A program made the position numbers and the translations under genes. Shown here piece by piece: positions 6,188 to 8,124 of a stretch of DNA of 8,124 bases. The notes beneath the pieces are model-generated. The model had not been told where the DNA came from and ran no database searches. It worked only from the letters and a program-made list of their open reading frames with translations. Position 1 is the stretch's first letter, and the number at the start of each line of letters is the position of its first letter. Source of the stretch: JACORV01 sp041484135 (GTDB lineage: Bacteria > Gemmatimonadota > Gemmatimonadetes > Gemmatimonadales > JACORV01); the NCBI GenBank assembly GCA_041484135.1, contig JBGPHD010000147.1:1-8124 (forward strand), read 5' to 3'.

Positions 6188-7954
6188 TCAGAAGGGCCAG
6201 AAGACGGGCACCAGTGCGACCACCGCCACGACGACGACGAGCGCCAGCGGGGCGCCGAGGCGCGCGTAGTCGCCGAAGCGGTATCCGCCCGGTCCGTAGA
6301 CCATCATGTTGCACTGGTAGCCGACCGGCGTGAGGAACGACGCCGACGCCGCGACGCAGATGGTGATGGCGAAGGGACGCGGGTCGGCCCCGAGCGCCCG
6401 CGCCGCCGCCATGCCGACCGGGAAGAGCAGAACGGCGGTCGCGTTATTGGTGATGAAGGCGTCGGCGAGGATGGTGGCCACCGCCACGCTGGCGAGGACG
6501 CCCCGCGGCCCGAACGGGCGGAGCGCCGAGATGACGCCACCGGCGACGGCTGTGGCGAGCCCGGAGTGCTCGATGGCGGCCGCCAGACCGAAGGCGCCCG
6601 CGATCACCATGATCACGTCGAAGTTCACCGCGCTACGTGCCTCCGCTGGCGTCAGGGCGCGTAGCCCCACCATCGCGATGGCGCCGAGGAGCGACGCCTT
6701 GAGGGCGGGGAGGAGTCCCGTGCCGATCAGGATCACCACGACCAGGGCGACGAGGCCGGCGGTGCCGGCCTTGCGCGTCACGCTCGGAGGCGCGCCGCCG
6801 AGGCGCGAGACGAGAAGGAAGTCGCTGCGGTCCTTCCAGCGGTCGCGGAAGGCGGGATCGGTGAGCAGCAGCAGCGTATCGCCGACCTGGAGGCGGACTG
6901 AGCCGAGCTTCGCGTTCACCCGTTCCCCGGCGCGGTGGATCGCGACGACCGCGGCCTGGTAGCGGCCGCGGAACTCCGCCTCCTTCACCGTGCGCCCGAC
7001 CAGCGGAGAGGCGGCCCCGATCACCGCCTCGAAGAACGTGTGCCGAGACGTGTCGAACGGCGCGACGTGCTCTTCCTCCACCGACACCAGGCCCCGCGTG
7101 CCTTGGAGATCCACGACCAAGTCGGCTCGGCCGACGAAGGTGAGCCGGTCACCGCCCTTCAGCACCGCGCTCGGCTCGACCGGCGCGATCGGCTGGCCGT
7201 CCCGCTCGATCTGGACCAGGAAGACGCCCGTCAGGCTGCGCAATCCGCCGGCGCCCACCGCCTGGCCGTCGAGGGACCCGCCGGGGACCACCCGCATGCT
7301 CACGCTGAATTCGCGCAAGCCCTCGAGGTCCTTGCGGGCGGCACGCCGGTCGGGGAGCACCAGCGGGGCAAGCAGGATCACGGACGCCAGACCCAGCAGG
7401 GCGGCCGGGACCCCGATCCGGGTGAGCTCGAACATGGCGAGAGGTCGCTGGCCCGCGGCTTCCATCAGCGCCGACACCACGACGTTCGAGGAGGTGCCGA
7501 TAAGGGTGATCATGCCGCCGAGCATGATCGCGTAGCCCAGGGGCATCAGGAACCGCGACGGCGACTGGCCCTGCCGGTCGGACCACTCCGCCACCTGGGG
7601 TGTGAGCATCGCGACCAGGGGCGTGTTGTTCAGGAACGCGGACGCGGCGGCGGCAGGCAGCAGCAGGCGACTGAGCGCCGCCCGGCGTCCCCCCGCGCCG
7701 CCGAGGGCGAGACCGACCGCCGGCTGAAGGACGCCGGTCTTCACGATGGCGTGGGCGAGGACGTAGAGGGCGGCCACGGTGAAGGGCGCGGCGTTGCTGA
7801 AGCCGGCAAACGCTTGCGCCGGGGTCACCACATCCGCGATGAAGAGCACGACCACGCCGCTCATCACCGCGGTGGGCGGAGAAGTGAGATCCCGCGCCAG
7901 CGCGAGCAGGGTCGCGGCAACGACCGCCAGCGTAAGCCACGCCTGCCAGGTCAT
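6188..7954 (-). CDS. SLC13-family permease with two RCK_C domains, putative sulfate transporter
   Basis: Protein of 588 residues from the ATG at 7954. An in-frame GTG at 7966 would add four residues, but GGTGGAG (7961-7967) would then lie inside the gene; it is six bases from the ATG, so the ATG is preferred. About six membrane segments lie in residues 1-200, with the FLNNTP hairpin motif (107-112) and IGTSSN (152-157). A soluble region of about 213-385 holds two TrkA-C/RCK_C-like domains (each with a GG.L-like core and a closing GDRLTFVG or GDTLLLLT strand). A second membrane half (about 397-588) has ITNNATAV (501-508) and LTPVGYQCNMMVYGPGGY (541-558). This is the divalent-anion:Na+ symporter architecture also known in SAC1/SLT-type sulfate transporters. 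Sulfate as substrate is inferred from the cysC and cysQ neighbours; dicarboxylates remain possible. It starts 30 bases after the cysC stop. Confidence 0.9.
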   Translation of the reverse strand: MTWQAWLTLAVVAATLLALARDLTSPPTAVMSGVVVLFIADVVTPAQAFAGFSNAAPFTVAALYVLAHAIVKTGVLQPAVGLALGGAGGRRAALSRLLLPAAAASAFLNNTPLVAMLTPQVAEWSDRQGQSPSRFLMPLGYAIMLGGMITLIGTSSNVVVSALMEAAGQRPLAMFELTRIGVPAALLGLASVILLAPLVLPDRRAARKDLEGLREFSVSMRVVPGGSLDGQAVGAGGLRSLTGVFLVQIERDGQPIAPVEPSAVLKGGDRLTFVGRADLVVDLQGTRGLVSVEEEHVAPFDTSRHTFFEAVIGAASPLVGRTVKEAEFRGRYQAAVVAIHRAGERVNAKLGSVRLQVGDTLLLLTDPAFRDRWKDRSDFLLVSRLGGAPPSVTRKAGTAGLVALVVVILIGTGLLPALKASLLGAIAMVGLRALTPAEARSAVNFDVIMVIAGAFGLAAAIEHSGLATAVAGGVISALRPFGPRGVLASVAVATILADAFITNNATAVLLFPVGMAAARALGADPRPFAITICVAASASFLTPVGYQCNMMVYGPGGYRFGDYARLGAPLALVVVVAVVALVPVFWPF

Positions 7955-7960
7955 GCCGTG

Positions 7961-7967
7961 CTCCACC
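7961..7967 (-). promoter_or_regulatory. Ribosome binding site of the SLC13 permease gene
   Basis: The minus strand reads GGTGGAG, with GGAG ending six bases before the ATG at 7954. It decides between this ATG and the in-frame GTG at 7966, which overlaps the site. Confidence 0.65.
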
Positions 7968-7984
7968 GCGCGGCGCTCACGACC

Positions 7985-8124
7985 TCACGCGCCGGCCGTG
8001 TGTCCGCCGATGTGCCCCTCGCGCTCGAGATGCAGGATGATCTGCTGCGCCGCTTCCTCCGGCGTCATGTCGCTGGTGTCGAGCACGATGTCGGCGTCCT
8101 TCGGCTCCTCGTACGGATCCGAGA
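7985..8124 (-). CDS. cysC: Adenylyl-sulfate (APS) kinase, C-terminal end (5' end outside window)
   Basis: Only the last 45 residues and the TGA stop are inside the window. They begin SDPYEEP, continue with a DIVLDTS strand, then TPEEAAQQIILHLEREGHI, an amphipathic last helix. This order (DPYE-P, ELVLDT-like strand, PEE helix ending at a G-I) is characteristic of the APS kinase C-terminus. APS kinase phosphorylates adenosine 5'-phosphosulfate with ATP to give PAPS. The fragment cannot tell whether the gene is a stand-alone cysC or the end of a fused cysNC or sat-cysC. The following permease and CysQ support a sulfate-activation operon. Confidence 0.82.
   Translation of the reverse strand, partial: SDPYEEPKDADIVLDTSDMTPEEAAQQIILHLEREGHIGGHTAGA

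Noticed and set aside
4358..6664. Long plus-strand open frame (768 codons) opposite the oxidoreductase and cysQ genes
   Set aside because: It is antisense to genes with clear catalytic motifs. The translation is Arg/Gly/Ala-rich without domains, as expected from GC-rich third positions.

Overview
This is a GC-rich bacterial window in which every supported gene reads from the minus strand. It looks like a chromosomal segment from a Gram-negative lineage. The lipoprotein signal peptides, followed by a short Ser/Pro/Asp-rich stretch and a string of repeated beta-type modules, resemble what I know of Gemmatimonadota surface lipoproteins. That assignment is an inference from style, not from a marker gene. 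I see no tRNA, rRNA, CRISPR array or mobile element.

In transcription order (high to low coordinates), the right half is a compact sulfate-activation operon. It starts with the C-terminal end of an APS kinase (cysC, cut by the window edge at 8124). Next come an SLC13-type permease with two internal RCK_C (TrkA-C) domains, a CysQ-type 3'-phosphoadenosine 5'-phosphate phosphatase, and a Gfo/Idh/MocA-family NAD(P)-dependent oxidoreductase. Spacing is very tight: a 30-base gap, then TGA-c-GTG, then an ATGA overlap, so the last three genes are probably translationally coupled. Read together, the permease could import sulfate, CysC (with upstream genes outside the window) would make PAPS, and CysQ would remove the PAP left after PAPS is used. 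The oxidoreductase is the member without an obvious role.

The left half holds two paralogous, repeat-built lipoproteins in tandem. Each starts with a lipobox signal peptide (Cys25), followed by a distinct first module and then copies of a module of about 118 residues with two conserved cysteines. The upstream paralog (2342-4147) has three modules and ends in an unusual Gly/Ser/Asp/Arg tail with four Cys-containing repeats. The downstream paralog (2082 to beyond base 1) has at least five modules and then a GYWKN-type segment, and is cut by the window start. A strong intrinsic terminator (2281-2316) separates them, and each has its own GGAGG ribosome binding site and an AT-rich upstream region, so they are probably separate transcription units. 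The function of both lipoproteins is unknown; a surface or adhesion role is only a guess.

The non-coding stretches are 2083-2341 (terminator plus upstream region of the second lipoprotein) and 4148-4363 (upstream region of the first lipoprotein). Neither exceeds 300 bases.
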